Assembly: GCA_904066235.2 (NCBI GenBank)
Contig: CAJFCV020000005.1
Location: 5,327,501-5,391,500 of the forward strand
Length of the DNA stretch: 64,000 nucleotides
Reading direction: 5' to 3'
Origin: Bursaphelenchus xylophilus
Taxonomy: Eukaryota > Nematoda > Chromadorea > Rhabditida > Aphelenchoididae
In this document: in pieces, positions 44,283 to 56,881 of the stretch
Numbering within the stretch: the first letter of the stretch is position 1
Layout of the letters: each line of letters begins with the position of its first letter
Notes under the pieces: generated by a model
Told to the model about the DNA's origin: nothing
The model's database searches: none
What the model saw: only the letters and a program-made list of their open reading frames with translations
Translations under genes and position numbers: made by a program

Positions 44283-47200
44283 TTAGCGGCTGGTCCCGTT
44301 TAATTCCAAGGTTTTCATCCTGTGGTTGACGGACTGGCCTTTGATTTGGAGTAGGATTTCGTCAATGGTTGTTTTCACCGGACCATCCAGATTCTCAGAT
44401 TTCGCTTTGACTGAAAAAATACGGATAATACCTAGCAAATACGATTTAAATCAAGAAAAAGGCAATATATTACCGTAATTTTCCATTTCTTTGGTTAACT
44501 TGTCAATTGAATCCTTGTCGCCGAGCTTCGACAGTGCTTTCAACGATTTGAGCATAAGAAGAGGCTTAAAATAAGGAAATACTCCAGTTAATGGCAAAAA
44601 TTTACCTTGTCTTTCAATTGATATAAACGGAAAGCAGTAGCGTAAAAACTGGGAGAATCAGTCCCACTTAGAATAATAGGATGAATTAACTTGGCGGCTT
44701 CATCTAAAGGAGTGTTGGTAGCAACCAATTTCTTGGGATCTAGAGGAGATCCATCAACAACATCAGCTTCTCCATCCAGAGGTTTCCTCTTCTGATTCTT
44801 ATCCTTATTATTCTGCTGTTCTTTGGCTAATTTTTCTTCTTCTTGAGCTTTCTGTTTATTCTGTTTCCTTCTTAATTTCTTCAATTCTGACGGGCTAAGG
44901 TCGGGATTCTGCAACTCCAGCTCATCCTTCTTATCAGGGATTCCATTTGGATGTTCAGCTAGGTCTAGATAAATTTCTGCAGCCAATTTTGCCGCCTTAA
45001 CGTAAAACGGATTTGAATGGATACGGTCGAGGTAGTGTAGCATTGAAACATAGGGAGTCATGAAACATTTGCGGACGCAGTAGGTGTGGAAATCATACTG
45101 TTCTTCGTAGAACGATGTTATTATCTAAAAAAACTTTAGCAATGCTTCTCTTTACAGAATGACAAACTCGGAAACAACAATTCCATACCCTTTCGATTTG
45201 ATGGCATCGTTTCAAGGCCTCTCCAAGCTCTCCCTTGGCTCGGTGTGCCTTAGCCGCAGCCCATGGATACCACAAACATTGCATTTCTTGCAGTGCATCT
45301 TCAGATTTCATTCCTTCTCTTGTGAATTTCTCACACATTTTGGCGGCATCACTCATTCGACCAGTCTTCAAAAAATATTTCGTAGCCAAACAATTCAAAT
45401 ATCTGTCAGCAGTGTCCATACTTTGAGCATCCTCCATTTCGACGGCAGCTGCCTAAATCACAAAAATCACTAATCAAAATTTAAAAATTTTTACTTACCG
45501 CGAGATCTCCTTTCTTTTTCAAAATCTTAGCCTTGAGGGTATAAAGATCGACTAGAGTTGGGGTGTGATTAATGGCGTTCTTAATGAAACCCAACGCATC
45601 ATCGTACCTTTTTTGGAGAAGTACCTGCTGTGCAAGATAATACCACACCCAAACAATAGTAATGGGCAATTCTGGATGAGGCGAGCCGTCCAGCGATGCT
45701 TTTTCATATCCGAACTCATTCGATTTCCGGACAAAATCAACCAAGAAAGTTTCCACAAAAGCCATCTAAAATTAAAAGAAAATAATTGGTGGATAACAAG
45801 TACTTACCTTGCTGGGATCTTCATAGAATGCCGAAAGACAAGTAAACAAGGATGGAAGACCAGACCGAAGTCCAGAAACCAAGAATTTAACAAATTCATC
45901 TCTAAAATCTTCGGAATTACGAATATGGAGCAGCAGGCGGATCTTCAGAATTCTCGTTCGAGGATTGGCCTTGATTTGTTCTTCGTAGAATTCTTTAATC
46001 ACTTTCTCTGCATTCTCATTATCAACTGAAATAATAAATACAGGGTGGGCCACTCGAAACTGACAAGTTGTTTCTTTGAATTTCTCCGCGGAGACTCCGC
46101 CGATTTTTCTAAAATTCAGATTTTTCTGGAGCTGAGACCCGCCATTTTCAATCGACTGAATTTCAAAAAAATATATTTTGAATTGACCTTTCCATGCCTT
46201 CTCAAAGTTTTGAAAAATTATTTGCAGGCCGAAACCGCTAAAACTTTGAAAATTTTTGGAATGATTTTGAAAATTTGGTCATTTTTCCGAGTTCTTGGGT
46301 GAAATTTTCTTTGTTTTACCTCACGTCAGATAGTTATCAAATATTGTTCCGAAAACAATTTTATTTAACCATCTGATTATTAATGCCTCTCTCTGAGTTA
46401 TTATGCCCACCTCCTCTAACATCACAAACTTGCAGTGCCTTTGAGAGTCATGCGCAGCTTTAATTGCGTATTGTGGATATGGTTTTTAAAGTTAAAACTT
46501 CAATCAGGCCGGGTTCTAAGCTTCAAGATGCCCCAGGCCTGACTCGATAACCATTGACGCCGAATTTTTCAATCTTTTTGAAATCTTTTTTTTTTGTATG
46601 TTCGTGCCCTAATGGTAATACAAACAACCCTCTTGTGTCTTTCAACTTGCTTTAAACAAGATTAAGGCGAGCACTAGCAACTTTTTACTCCGCCATTTCC
46701 CCCAAAAAAAACCAAAAATTTTCCAAGTCCGAGAATGTCAATTGAAAATCATTCCAAAAATTTTCAAAGTTTTAGCGGTTTCGGCCTGCAAATAATTTTT
46801 CAAAACTTTGAGAAGGCATGGAAAGGTCAATTCAAAATATATTTTTTTGAATTTCAGTCGATTGAAAATGGCGGGTCTCAGCTCCAGAAAAATCTAAATT
46901 TTAGAAAAATCGGCGGAGTCTCCGCGGAGAAATTCAAAGAAACAACTTGTCAGTTTCGAGTGGCCCACCCTGTAATTTAAACAAATAATGTTCCTGTTCA
47001 CAAACTTACGAAGTCTAATACATTCCTCAATTCTCTTCATATAATCAACGTTATCCGGATTCCTCTTCAGAAGCCATTCGTAAGCTTTTTGAGAATCAGC
47101 GATTTTGCCGACTTTAAACAGAAGGTCGGCTCTAGTCTCGAGATAAGTTAACTTATCGGGAATAATGGCCGCATTCTCTTCCAAAACGTTCAAAGCATCA

Positions 47201-48013
47201 TTCAGTTTCTTGGATTCGACCAACAATGACACTTTATATAGAGTCAGGTCACCCCTTTCCGATTCGTTGTTCTAAAATTTCAAAAAGAAAAATAAAATTA
47301 CGCACTTTAAGTGTTTTGAAGACATCATTGATCACCCGAAGGGCAGTATCGTGATCACCCATCATCTGACATGCATTGGCATATCCTACCCAATGAGCCT
47401 TGTTCTGAGGTCGAACCACCAATAATTGATAACGAGTATCCTACAAGAGATACCATGCAACTAGATAATATCGTTTACCCTGTATCCAATGTAATCCCTC
47501 ATCTGAATCTGAAGAAGGCCGAGATCTCTGAGGATCTGAAGGTTTTCCGAATCCAAACTCAAGGCTCTTTTGTAGGCCTTCATGGCCATTTCATATTGTT
47601 TGTCACTTCTATGGACTTGACCGTAAACATGCCAACAGACGTATGACTTGAGATCGGCCTTGAGTCCTCGTTTGACGATATCCATGGCTTCTTCATGCTT
47701 TCCAATGCAATTTAGGATCAAACCTCGCATACATAATGTCTCTGGAAAGAAAACGCAGTAAAATTGTTATATAAAAAACAGAAAAATATATGTGTAAAGG
47801 CAATTACCACCGTGCTCCGAAAAATGTGGATTAGCTAAAATCTGTTTCGTGCATCGGAGCGCTTGTTTATATTGTTTTTGCTCATACGACCGCTGAAAAT
47901 AATGCTTTGAACCCCAACAAGAGTAGATCACAAATAGTACAAATACTCACCACAGTCTTCCTAAATAAGGCCATCTCCTTGGGAGGGAGTTGTTGATTCG
48001 ATTTGGCCGACAT
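44283..48013 (-). CDS. NAA15: NatA auxiliary subunit NAA15 (N-terminal acetyltransferase)
   Basis: Eleven exons (48013-47951, 47892-47808, 47741-47479, 47440-47306, 47271-47010, 46025-45808, 45765-45499, 45452-45189, 45124-44606, 44564-44474, 44410-44283) give 764 aa. It starts [20 protein letters not shown] and runs as TPR repeats: [80 protein letters not shown]. Later blocks [20 protein letters not shown] and [20 protein letters not shown] match NAA15, and a lysine-rich [19 protein letters not shown] helix sits near the end. NAA15 anchors NAA10 to ribosomes for co-translational acetylation. It is somewhat shorter than the roughly 866-aa human protein. The fifth intron (46026-47009) holds a foldback. 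Confidence 0.96.
46039..46974. mobile_element. Foldback element with TACAGGGTG ends (copy 3)
   Basis: It starts TACAGGGTGGGCCACTCGAA and ends with the reverse complement TTCGAGTGGCCCACCCTGTA. The arms of about 235 bp pair almost perfectly (CTCCGCGGAGACTCCGCCGA in the left arm) around a spacer of about 465 bp. TA sits at both ends. It lies in the fifth intron of NAA15. Confidence 0.87.
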
Positions 48014-48714
48014 CTTCAGCCACTTTACTCTTCTTCAATCAACTGACAAAAGAAAAAACGAACTGATTGTCTCGCACGTATGCAAATTTAATGGAGAAAT
48101 TAATTTGAGGATCGGCGAGTCGAACTCAAATAAACCCTGAAACAAAATACGTTGAGATAAAGCATAAACACTTTGTTTTAACATTATCAACTGAGCAAAG
48201 TGAAAATCAATTTTTAGAAGAGAAGGATATCGCGGGAGCGTTCAAAATGCAGACAGCAATATGAAAATATGACAAGGAAAAGTTCAGTCACCTCATCACA
48301 AAAAACATTGTAAAACACTTCATAAATTCGACTGAAAAGAATTTACTGTTTTGCGCAGAAGATTTGCTCGAATCACGACTATTGAGTTCCTCTGTTCAGG
48401 CCTTCAAAAGCTTTGACATTTCGTTCAAGAATTCTAAAAATTCCGTCATCGTGACACCTTTTACAAGCGTTGGTTTCTTAGTAGTAACACAATATTGCAT
48501 TAATGCGTAAACCGTGTAGTTCATACATAGTCCGAGATATTTATTATTTCAATTATATATCGGCTGCATAATTCTGTCGCGCTGATACATTTTCTGGAGA
48601 AAGGGATATATAAAAAAATCTGCGTGAAATATGCTTGGATCGATTTCTCGCTAAAAGAATTTATGTAAGATGTTGACTGATCCAATTAACTTTTCGACTT
48701 ACAGGTTATAAATC
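48014..48714. other. Divergent promoter region of NAA15 and the capping enzyme
   Basis: 700 bp separate two head-to-head genes. No coding frame is recognisable. A CTTACAG acceptor ends 11 bp before the capping enzyme ATG, so a 5' leader intron or trans-splice site is likely. Confidence 0.45.
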
Positions 48715-50931
48715 ATGGGTGACTCAAACGATTTTGGTCCGACAACGCCAAAGAAAGCCCGTCTAAATGGTACAAGTAAGTTTTCCTTTCTCTTTGTTAT
48801 TTCATTTCAAGGTAATAAATATGTTATTACTGACACGGACGTGAACCTCGGCATTCCACAGAGATGGGCATTCTGTCCACCAATGGGAAAGGTAGTTTTT
48901 TTCTTTTCAGTAAACATCGGGTATAATTTGAAGAATTTTCACTTTCTCTATTTTAGGAAATTAGAGGATTTCTCCCAACAAAGACTCCTTTGGACAAGAA
49001 ATATGATCACTTGATTGACATCGCTCAGTTCTTTCATCCCGATGACATTTTGGAGAAGGGGCCCGAATTGTGTGGAAAACCCGACAACAAGATTGGACTG
49101 TGGATAAATCTGACTAAAACTAAGAGGTACTACAATCCGGCGGAGGTAAGTAAAAATTAAATTTAAAAATTTCGTTTATTTTTAGGTTGAGGATAAGGGA
49201 ATAAAATATATCTGGCTTCCGTTGACTGGCCATGGTCAATCTCCAACTCCAGAAGAAACGGAAAGATTTATCAACATTGTTAAGAAGTTCAGAGATGTAG
49301 GGATACGTTTGATAAATCATTTGTTTAGACGAATGAGGATGATTTGATTGTTATCCACTGTACCCACGGATTTAATCGTACTGGATTTCTGATATGTGCT
49401 TATCTTGTTGATGAGTGTGGAGATGATATAGCTATAGCCGTGCAAGAGTTTGCAAAGGCAAGACCTGATGGAATCTACAAGAATGATTATCTAAGGGACC
49501 TCGCTGACAGATACGGTGGCGGTGATGAATTAATTGGGCCAGGTAGACCTCTATGGGAAGATGAGAGTAAAATGGTCGAGGAAAAGAGTGCCTCGGGACA
49601 GCTGAATTGTGCAAATGGCAAGGGTAGGGCATCATTTAGAGCGTTTAGATATTTTTTAGGGAAAGGGAAGAAGCAATTTATGGATGGGCAAGTTCCATCT
49701 GTTACTTATGTGGAAGATCCCGAGCTAAGAATGCAAATAATTAAAACTGTTAGAGAATTGTGTCACTGGAAACGAAAGGAATTCCCTGGATCTCAACCTG
49801 TCTCGTTGGAACATTCACCTCAACTGAATAATCTTCAATTCTTAGCTCAAGCGAGATATATGGTCTCTTGGAAGGCGGATGGAGTCAGATACTTGGTCTA
49901 TATAAAGGACGATCACGAAGTTTATGCTCTAGATCGTGATGAGAATGTCTTCTTGATTAGTGACATGGGATTCGTGAATTATAAGACCAATGCTCCTCTA
50001 AAGAACTGCCTTGTGGATGCCGAGATGGTGATAGATAAAGTGAACGAAGGGCTCGTCCAAAGGATATTTCCGAGGCTTCTAGTCTACGATCTTATATATT
50101 ATGAGGTAAAATAACATTTAAAATTATTCCGACCTCAAGGCGTTCACATCACAAACTATGTTTTAGGAAAAGGATATTGGTCAGCTGAGGTTTAAGGACC
50201 GTTTCCAGATGATCGAAGAATATCTGATCAAACCGAAGAAAAAAGCATTTGAAACAGGCGTCTTAAATCGAGCAGATGAATCCATTGGCATTCGTCGGAA
50301 AGACTTCTTCTTCGTCTTTTACACTTATAAACTATTGGAACCCAAATTCCAAAGTGGAATGTCTCATGAAGTGGATGGTCTCATCTTCCAACCTTATGAT
50401 GAAGTAAGTTCTCATAGAACACTTATTTATTGTATAGCCTTATGTCCCTGGTCGATTTGATAAATTGCTCAAATGGAAACCTCCCCATCAACAGACAATC
50501 GACTTCAGACTTCAGATCAGAAGGAATCCAGTAGGGGCCAATAATCTGGGAGAGACACAAGCTGTTCTTCTAGTACAAGATCGTGGGAATTTGGTAGAGT
50601 TTGCGAGAACAAGACCGCTCAAGAAATTAGTCCAATACGATAATAAGATCATTGAATGCAATTTTGTGGTATGTCTTTTGATAGTTAGTCTCCGGTTTTA
50701 AGTTCACAATCTTTACATCTTTTTTTATTACAGCGAGACAGTGCAACGCCCCATGGAGAATGGAGGATTGAGCGAGAGCGAACAGACAAGTCATTCCCCA
50801 ACGCATTCACAACGGCATCTTCTGTTTGGAACTGTATTTTATATCCAGTAACCAAAGAAAAACTTTTGAATTTCATTGCACAAAACTGTAGAGATCATCA
50901 ACAACCTCAGAATGGGAAGCCTCCACCATAA
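48715..50931 (+). CDS. cel-1: mRNA capping enzyme (RNA triphosphatase-guanylyltransferase)
   Basis: Eight exons (48715-48775, 48812-48891, 48957-49145, 49186-49296, 49329-50105, 50167-50403, 50438-50668, 50734-50931) give 627 aa. The N-terminal domain is a cysteine-phosphatase type triphosphatase: GIKYIWLPLTGHGQSPT, then VIHCTHGFNRTGFLICAYLV with the HCxxxxxR loop (Cys about 158), and ARPDGIYKNDYLRDLADRYG. The C-terminal guanylyltransferase has VSWKADGVRYLVY (Lys of KADG, about 335, forms the GMP adduct), NCLVDAEMVIDKV, VSHEVDG-like SHEVDGLIFQP, LKWKPP, QYDNKIIEC and RTDKSFPNAFTTA. Metazoan capping enzymes have this fused order. The enzyme caps nascent Pol II transcripts. Confidence 0.97.
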
Positions 50932-51303
50932 TAGAGTATTGAAATTTTTTTATTCGAAACTTTGGCGATAAATGTATATTATTTATGTTGGGTCCAATAT
51001 GCCACGCCTTGTTAAACGTTGGATTGACTTGTTATTAAATTCCTGTTGATAATCAAAAGAAAGGTTCGAGGGTCAGTCTTCTATGATTATCAGTTGTAAT
51101 TTAAAACGAAACCCATTAGTGGCACCATATTATCATCGAATTGGTGATCCAACCTTCAAAATTAAATTAAATTTCAAGGTGTAGGCGATTAAAATTGAAA
51201 TGAAATTATTGCAAAAAAGGGCCGGCTTCGAAATGATGGGCTCTTGGCACTGATAAGGAAGGTACAAAAGAAGAGAGGGACTCCTGTTTGTGATTGTTCC
51301 AAG
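50932..51303. other. Intergenic, no gene seen
   Basis: A spacer of 372 bp between the capping enzyme stop and the ML-domain gene on the same strand. It includes the capping enzyme 3' UTR. No feature of note. Confidence 0.45.
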
Positions 51304-52934
51304 ATGAATACTATTATCTTGCTTGCCTCCCTTCTCCCACTGACTCTGGCCTTCCCTCCGTTGACCAATGATGTCAACAAATTGGCCACTTGTCCATTCC
51401 CCAACCAAACTGACACTAAGTTCTATACCTACAATTGTGATGGCAGTAAGCACCTTTACATTACATGTAATATTCGTTTTAGCCATGCAAATCCAAGTCC
51501 GTTCTGCGGCTGTTTATGACCGATTGAGTAACAAAGAAATCTATCCAGTAAATGTGACTGTGCCTCTGTTAATAAAGTTAAAATCTGTCAATAATGGAGT
51601 TGCGGTAAGAAAAAATAATTAATGGGATGATAAGATCGTAATCTTTAGTTGGGCTGCTGATACATGAAAAAAATATGCAACTGAAATATAGGAATTTGCA
51701 GATAAACAGTAACAAGGTCGACGTGGAATTGGCGCAATACAGTAGCAGTTGGACTGATTCCAACTGCAAATGGCATAGCATCCCCACTTTCGGATTACTG
51801 TAAGGGAATCTTTGTATTTTGTTTTTCTTATCACCCTCGGGGTTGCAGCATTTTTGGATACTGCGAGGAATCAGACTGCCAATGGCACACGTAGGACAGG
51901 TGGGCACCCAAAAAAAGGTGTAGTAAGTGCCTATGGGGCAGGCTTTTGGCAAGCCATTTACAACCTTTTGGCTAGCCAGGCGATTTTTTTTTTGGCTGTC
52001 ATGCAGGCTTTGGCTATCTAATCAAGCAGTTTTGCAATATGGACGTATTGATTCAAAGTATTGATCCGATGGTTGCGTCTGATTCCTTTGTTCTTAAAAT
52101 GGATTTTTATTTTTACAAGAAAAGTACTTTTATGGGGGCTCCTTCTTTTGAACGGGACATATCTCAAAAATACGTTGAATCATGCTGATTTTGAATATGT
52201 AAAAATTAGTCGCCCAATCGTGGGTTTTAAAGGTGAAAAAGCAATCGCAAGTTGACATAAACTCCTACATAAGCCACTTTCCGCTCATTTTTTTCACAGA
52301 TTTACAAATTTTAATTTATTAGCTTAAAATTAAGTGTCTTTAATTTCTAAAACGTAATAATAAGTCTTGGTGCAAAAATTTATTTTCCAGACCTTCAACT
52401 TCAAAAAAAGTTGATCCGGGTCAATTCGACCCTTAAACCCAAAATTGGGCAGCTAATTTGTACACACTATTTTTGATCAGCACAATTTTGAGTTATGTCC
52501 CGTCAATAAGTAGGAGCCCCCATAAAAGTAATTTCCTTGTTAGAAAAAATATCGATGGTTGTGAATTTGCGAATAATTGCCCTCTGCAAAGTGGAGATCT
52601 TGATCTCTTGTTGCCACTGGACTTGTCCAAATATTCCAAAATCCTCAAACTACTGACTGGAGACGTAAGTGATCATTTAAGATGGCTGTTATCGTAAAAG
52701 AATTAGCGGGGGATACTGTAAAGTTGATTCGTAAATGCAAAAGTCGGCCGAGGATAATATTATGACATTATTACATAATATTACGCTCAGACTGCTAAGC
52801 AAACAAATCGTCGTTTTTTTAAAGTATAAATTTACTTCCAGAAGGCATACCAACTGAGAATTCTGATGAAGGACGGGGAAGACGCCACCAAAAAGATTAG
52901 CTGCGTCGTGGCCCAACTGAAGTTCTCCAATTAA
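51304..52934 (+). CDS. ML-domain (MD-2/NPC2-like) secreted lipid-binding protein
   Basis: Exons 51304-51445, 51483-51604, 51702-51799, 52544-52664 and 52842-52934 give 191 aa. A signal peptide (MNTIILLASLLPLTLAF) precedes the ML fold: MQIQVRSAAVYDRLSNKEIY, VDVELAQYSSSW, CKWHSIPTFG, IDGCEFANNCPLQSGDLDLL, LDLSKYSKILKLL, KAYQLRILMKDGEDA and a closing CVVAQLKF. ML proteins hold single lipids or sterols in a beta cup outside cells or in endosomes. The third intron (51800-52543) is mostly a MITE, whose end abuts the exon 4 acceptor. Internal cysteines are placed as usual for the family. I cannot decide the lipid ligand. Confidence 0.85.
52115..52540. mobile_element. MITE family D in the ML-gene intron
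   Basis: Left end ACAAGAAAAGTACTTTTATG, and the reversed right end is ACAAGGAAATTACTTTTATG. The inverted repeats extend about 50 bp through GGGGGCTCC and CGGGACATA. It has no coding capacity. A truncated relative lies at 10019-10145. Confidence 0.8.
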
Positions 52935-55900
52935 ATGATCCTGAGTAATATCCGAATAAATGTAATCTTTTTTATGCATGCATTTTACATCATCGGTGAG
53001 AATGCGGGGGCTAAGAAAGGGACAAAAGATATCCAAATACCCGAATTCTACCCTTCAGATTCCAATTTCGAACGTCTTTACCCGCCTTGAGATGGCTGAG
53101 GTGACGTTTTCTCCTGTTTTCTCGTTTGTAGGCTTCAATGTCATACTTTACCTCCATTTATAGTACAAATCTGATTACCGTAGGAGCTGTTTAATTCACT
53201 TTTCAGATTGCGTATGTAATACTTGATTTGTATTGCAAGTAAATACGATTAATTCGTGTATTTATAAAGAAATTGGTGCTCCTAAATGTGTGATTGAGGG
53301 CAATGTAGATGTCAGACTGTACTTTTTTGATAAATGTGGTCAATGGACCGTATGAATGAGGGGTCGTATCTTTTAAGAAGGGGTCGTATCTTCGCCTTAC
53401 GCAATCATTTATGTAATGCAGACTCTTGTTTGGGATGTTTCGCACTTTTTCATGACTAAAAAATAAGAAATCTGGCTAATCACTCCAGAATTTTGGATTG
53501 ATTTTATATTTTACGTCTGTAAAAAGATGGAATTGCTAAACGGGATGGTGTTTAAGTACCTGTTTCTATCGCTAATTTCTTTTTTTTCACCAAAATTACT
53601 GTAATTCGATAACTTTTATCAATATTTCAGCGATTTGCATAAACATTTTATAGTTGACAAAAAAGAAGGAGGCGACAGAGAAAGGCAGAAATCCTTACAA
53701 AGAGAGAAATTGCGCAATGTTATGTCAGATTGCGCAACTTTTAACGTTGTACTAAATTTGCAGGGTTCGGATGGACTCTTGCGGAAAGATTTAGAAGTCC
53801 CGAGCCATATATTGAACCAATACCCGATCTGCCACAAATGAAAGGTTGCCAAGTTCAGAAATGCAGTTACATTCGACTGCAATTAGACCAAATATTTGTT
53901 GAAATTAAGGGCACTTTGACATAAAGTTCTGAGAAATTTGCATCTGTGCATTTTTGTTTTTCTTTCGGACCCGTCGCGGGAATTCCCCGTTTTTGCACTA
54001 GCGACATGCACTTTCGCGCGAGCTTGCCACTTTTCTCGCGCGACACCCGCGACAAAATGTGTCAGGACTTTATGGCGCGACAATATTACTTATTTATTAC
54101 GCAAAATATTACTATTTAGAAGTACAAATAATTTAAAATTATTCAAAAATTTTAATTGCTTACGGCGTATTTTGATAGTAAATTAATTACAAAGTTCAGG
54201 GAAGTAACAGGTGTAGACGACTCGACAAACATTTGCTATGGTACTGTCATGAATGCTATGACAATGCATTCTTGATAGTAAATATTATTTATATTTTTTA
54301 CTCCTTTCCTCTTTATTTCCCTATAGTCCAGAGACCTTTCCCCCCTCAAAAATGGCATTTCATTTGCCACCATTACATTGTTTTTTCCCCACAAATTTTC
54401 CCCCCGGGCATGTTTGTTTGTTTCGGTTGGAAACTCATTTTCCCATGGATCCCCCGACCCCGAAATGCACCCAATGACGTCACCCCTATCTTCTTACTGA
54501 TAACATTCGATCTATCACCATCCCCCGTTCATAACGCCTCCAAGTTTATCGGGTTTGTCAGCGCTTCTCGAGTGTAATCTTCGCTGTAAAGTATAATATA
54601 ATAAACGGGTCATTGATGGAAAAAGAGTTTAGGGAAAAGGGAAAGAACGAGCAGAGGAAAAAAGATTCCCTTAGCACGTTTTTCATCGAGTAAATTGAAA
54701 GAAAGGGGACGTCATCTAATAATTCAGAACATACGACAAGAAACCTTTGATCCGAAGACTAATTGCAGCCATTTATATCGCCTGAGAGGTGTCATTTGTC
54801 TTGCCGAAGGCCATATTTCCATGCAGAGAGATGCTTAATCTCCTGATCAACTTTCAGCCGGCCCTCAGGAGTTTGCTTTGATTTTTGGAGCTTTTTAACT
54901 TTGAATTTGTGGTCTTCAATCAAATTGATGAAAAAACTTTGGGCCGCGGTTTTCGCATCAGGACCCATGTGGTCTCTAAAAGACCTTGCCTTACCTCAGT
55001 CTGTTCAATTTTACCTCGAGTCTGTTTAATTTTTATTGGTTATCCTTTCAAATTACAATTTCCCAGACCCTTTTCCAGTCCCATTAATCATCCCAAGACA
55101 AACTATGTGAGTTACAGTATCCATCATCTTTGTCATTCCGATCATTCCATCTCATTCTATTTTTGTATTTATTTTTGTTTCATAAATCTTAAGAATATAA
55201 ACTCGACGAACGCTTCTGATCCGTGATTTGATAAAAAAGTTGTCTCGGGGTCAGATTGACACTGCTTCTGAAGCGCTGGATCAAACCCGATGCCAGCGCG
55301 GTCTTACGTGATTTTGAATGATTTCTGATGCGCATTGTGATATATCTGATGAGAAAAAGAGTACTTTATATATAATCAAACAAGGTCTTTGTACCCTCCC
55401 AAATTACAGTAATATCCCTTTGGATATATTTCTTTGCGAGGTTTGTACGTAAAACATGAGCGATTATTTGCATGAATATTCCCTGATTCACTCTGACGCA
55501 AACAAAAACGCCCTCGGGGGGAGTTCCAAAATTTACAAATAGCAAAATATTATATTTGTTTGTGGGTGAGTAATCCAAGAATAGGGGTGATTGATATTTG
55601 CATTTGTTTTTTAAACAAATTCCTTCCAGATTTGGAGATGTTTTTCTTTCCATTCCTTTTAATTCTTCATATTGGCATCATTGGAACGCATGGAAGACCG
55701 TTATAAATAGTCCGAACTCTATTTTAGGACCCTATTTTGGGCTCTACCTTTTTGGAGCCTTTTGGAATGTTGTCCCAATTAAGCTTTAATTTAATTATTT
55801 TGTTTTCCTGTGTAGATGACATAATTACTTTACTATGGCCTTATTAGTCGAGTCAAAGGCAATTCCCTTATTTTTGACATTTGTAATCCAATCAGCCAAG

Positions 55901-56881
55901 AAACCTGAGCATCTTAGGGCCAACGTCAGTCGTAGATGACATCTGTTTCCGACTCTATTGTTTGGTTTATTAAATTACAGTAGGGGTTTTTCCAAATTTA
56001 TTCCAATCCCTGAACATCGAGATCGGTGGCCAGTCTTTAGGGCGTCATCACAAGAGGATGTTTCCAAGCTATTGAATTACTGTAGTCGAATTAGTTTCGT
56101 TTTTCGAACTTGCTGACCGAGTTACTACTTATTATGGGCCGAGTCTGAGAAAAGTTTTAAATCACATGAACCAATGCCTGCGGGTCTCAGCAATAATGAA
56201 ACGACCGCGCGATGGGGATGATGGAGTGATTCCGCGCCCGAGTTGACACGTTACGGCCATTCCCCTTCTTCTAGCTCGAGTTTCACAAATCTGATCCGCA
56301 TTAAGGGGAATCAGGGTCATCAGGGATTAGATGACTCATGATGGCGTCAAATTATAGCCTCAGGGCAAAAGTCCATGGTCCCCTTCCATGTTGTAACAGA
56401 CTGTAAACTGGCTCTCCTTTTGTTTTGATTTATTTCGACTTGACATCATCTGGGCCTTGTTTCCGTCGAGATCTCCGCTCCACGTGATCTGTATCGATTG
56501 ATGATGTTGTGGTAGATCACATCATCCCTTCTGATATCAGATTTGGAGCGTGGAGAGGTCTTCTCGATTCTTCCCATTATTTCTTGATCTTCCTATCGAT
56601 GGGAAAGTAGTCATTTATTGACTGCCATCCCGTTTATTTCCCCGTCCATTAACAGCCAATTCGTACATTATTAAACTTCCCTGACTCTTTCCTCGTTTCC
56701 TTTTTTGTTTGAGCTCTCCGTGTTGGCCGTGCTCTCTCTCGTCACTCGCGTTCGTTGTTTTTGCTGCATTCATTCGCTGAATTTTGCGAGAAGATTGTAG
56801 AACGCTGATTCCCCAACTTCACACCATTTTTAGGATCCAATCCTCGATTAATCATAACAAAATTGATCGGTCGCGCTGCGA
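52935..56881. other. Long non-coding stretch upstream of flr-2, few features
   Basis: Nearly 4 kb with no supported gene. A MITE lies at 53912-54083, and 53755-53900 shares words with 8253-8600 (ACCCGATCTGCCACAAATGA, AAAGGTTGCC). The rest, 54200-56880, looks single-copy and may hold regulatory sequence for the hormone gene at 56882. Short frames on both strands lack support. Confidence 0.45.
53912..54083. mobile_element. MITE family F, diverged copy
   Basis: The right end AAAATGTGTCAGGACTTTAT then GGCGCGACA matches the copy at 63257-63465 almost exactly. The left end, GACATAAAGTTCTGAG, is the same terminus inverted but diverged. The interior is rich in GCGCGA/TCGCGC. Confidence 0.7.
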
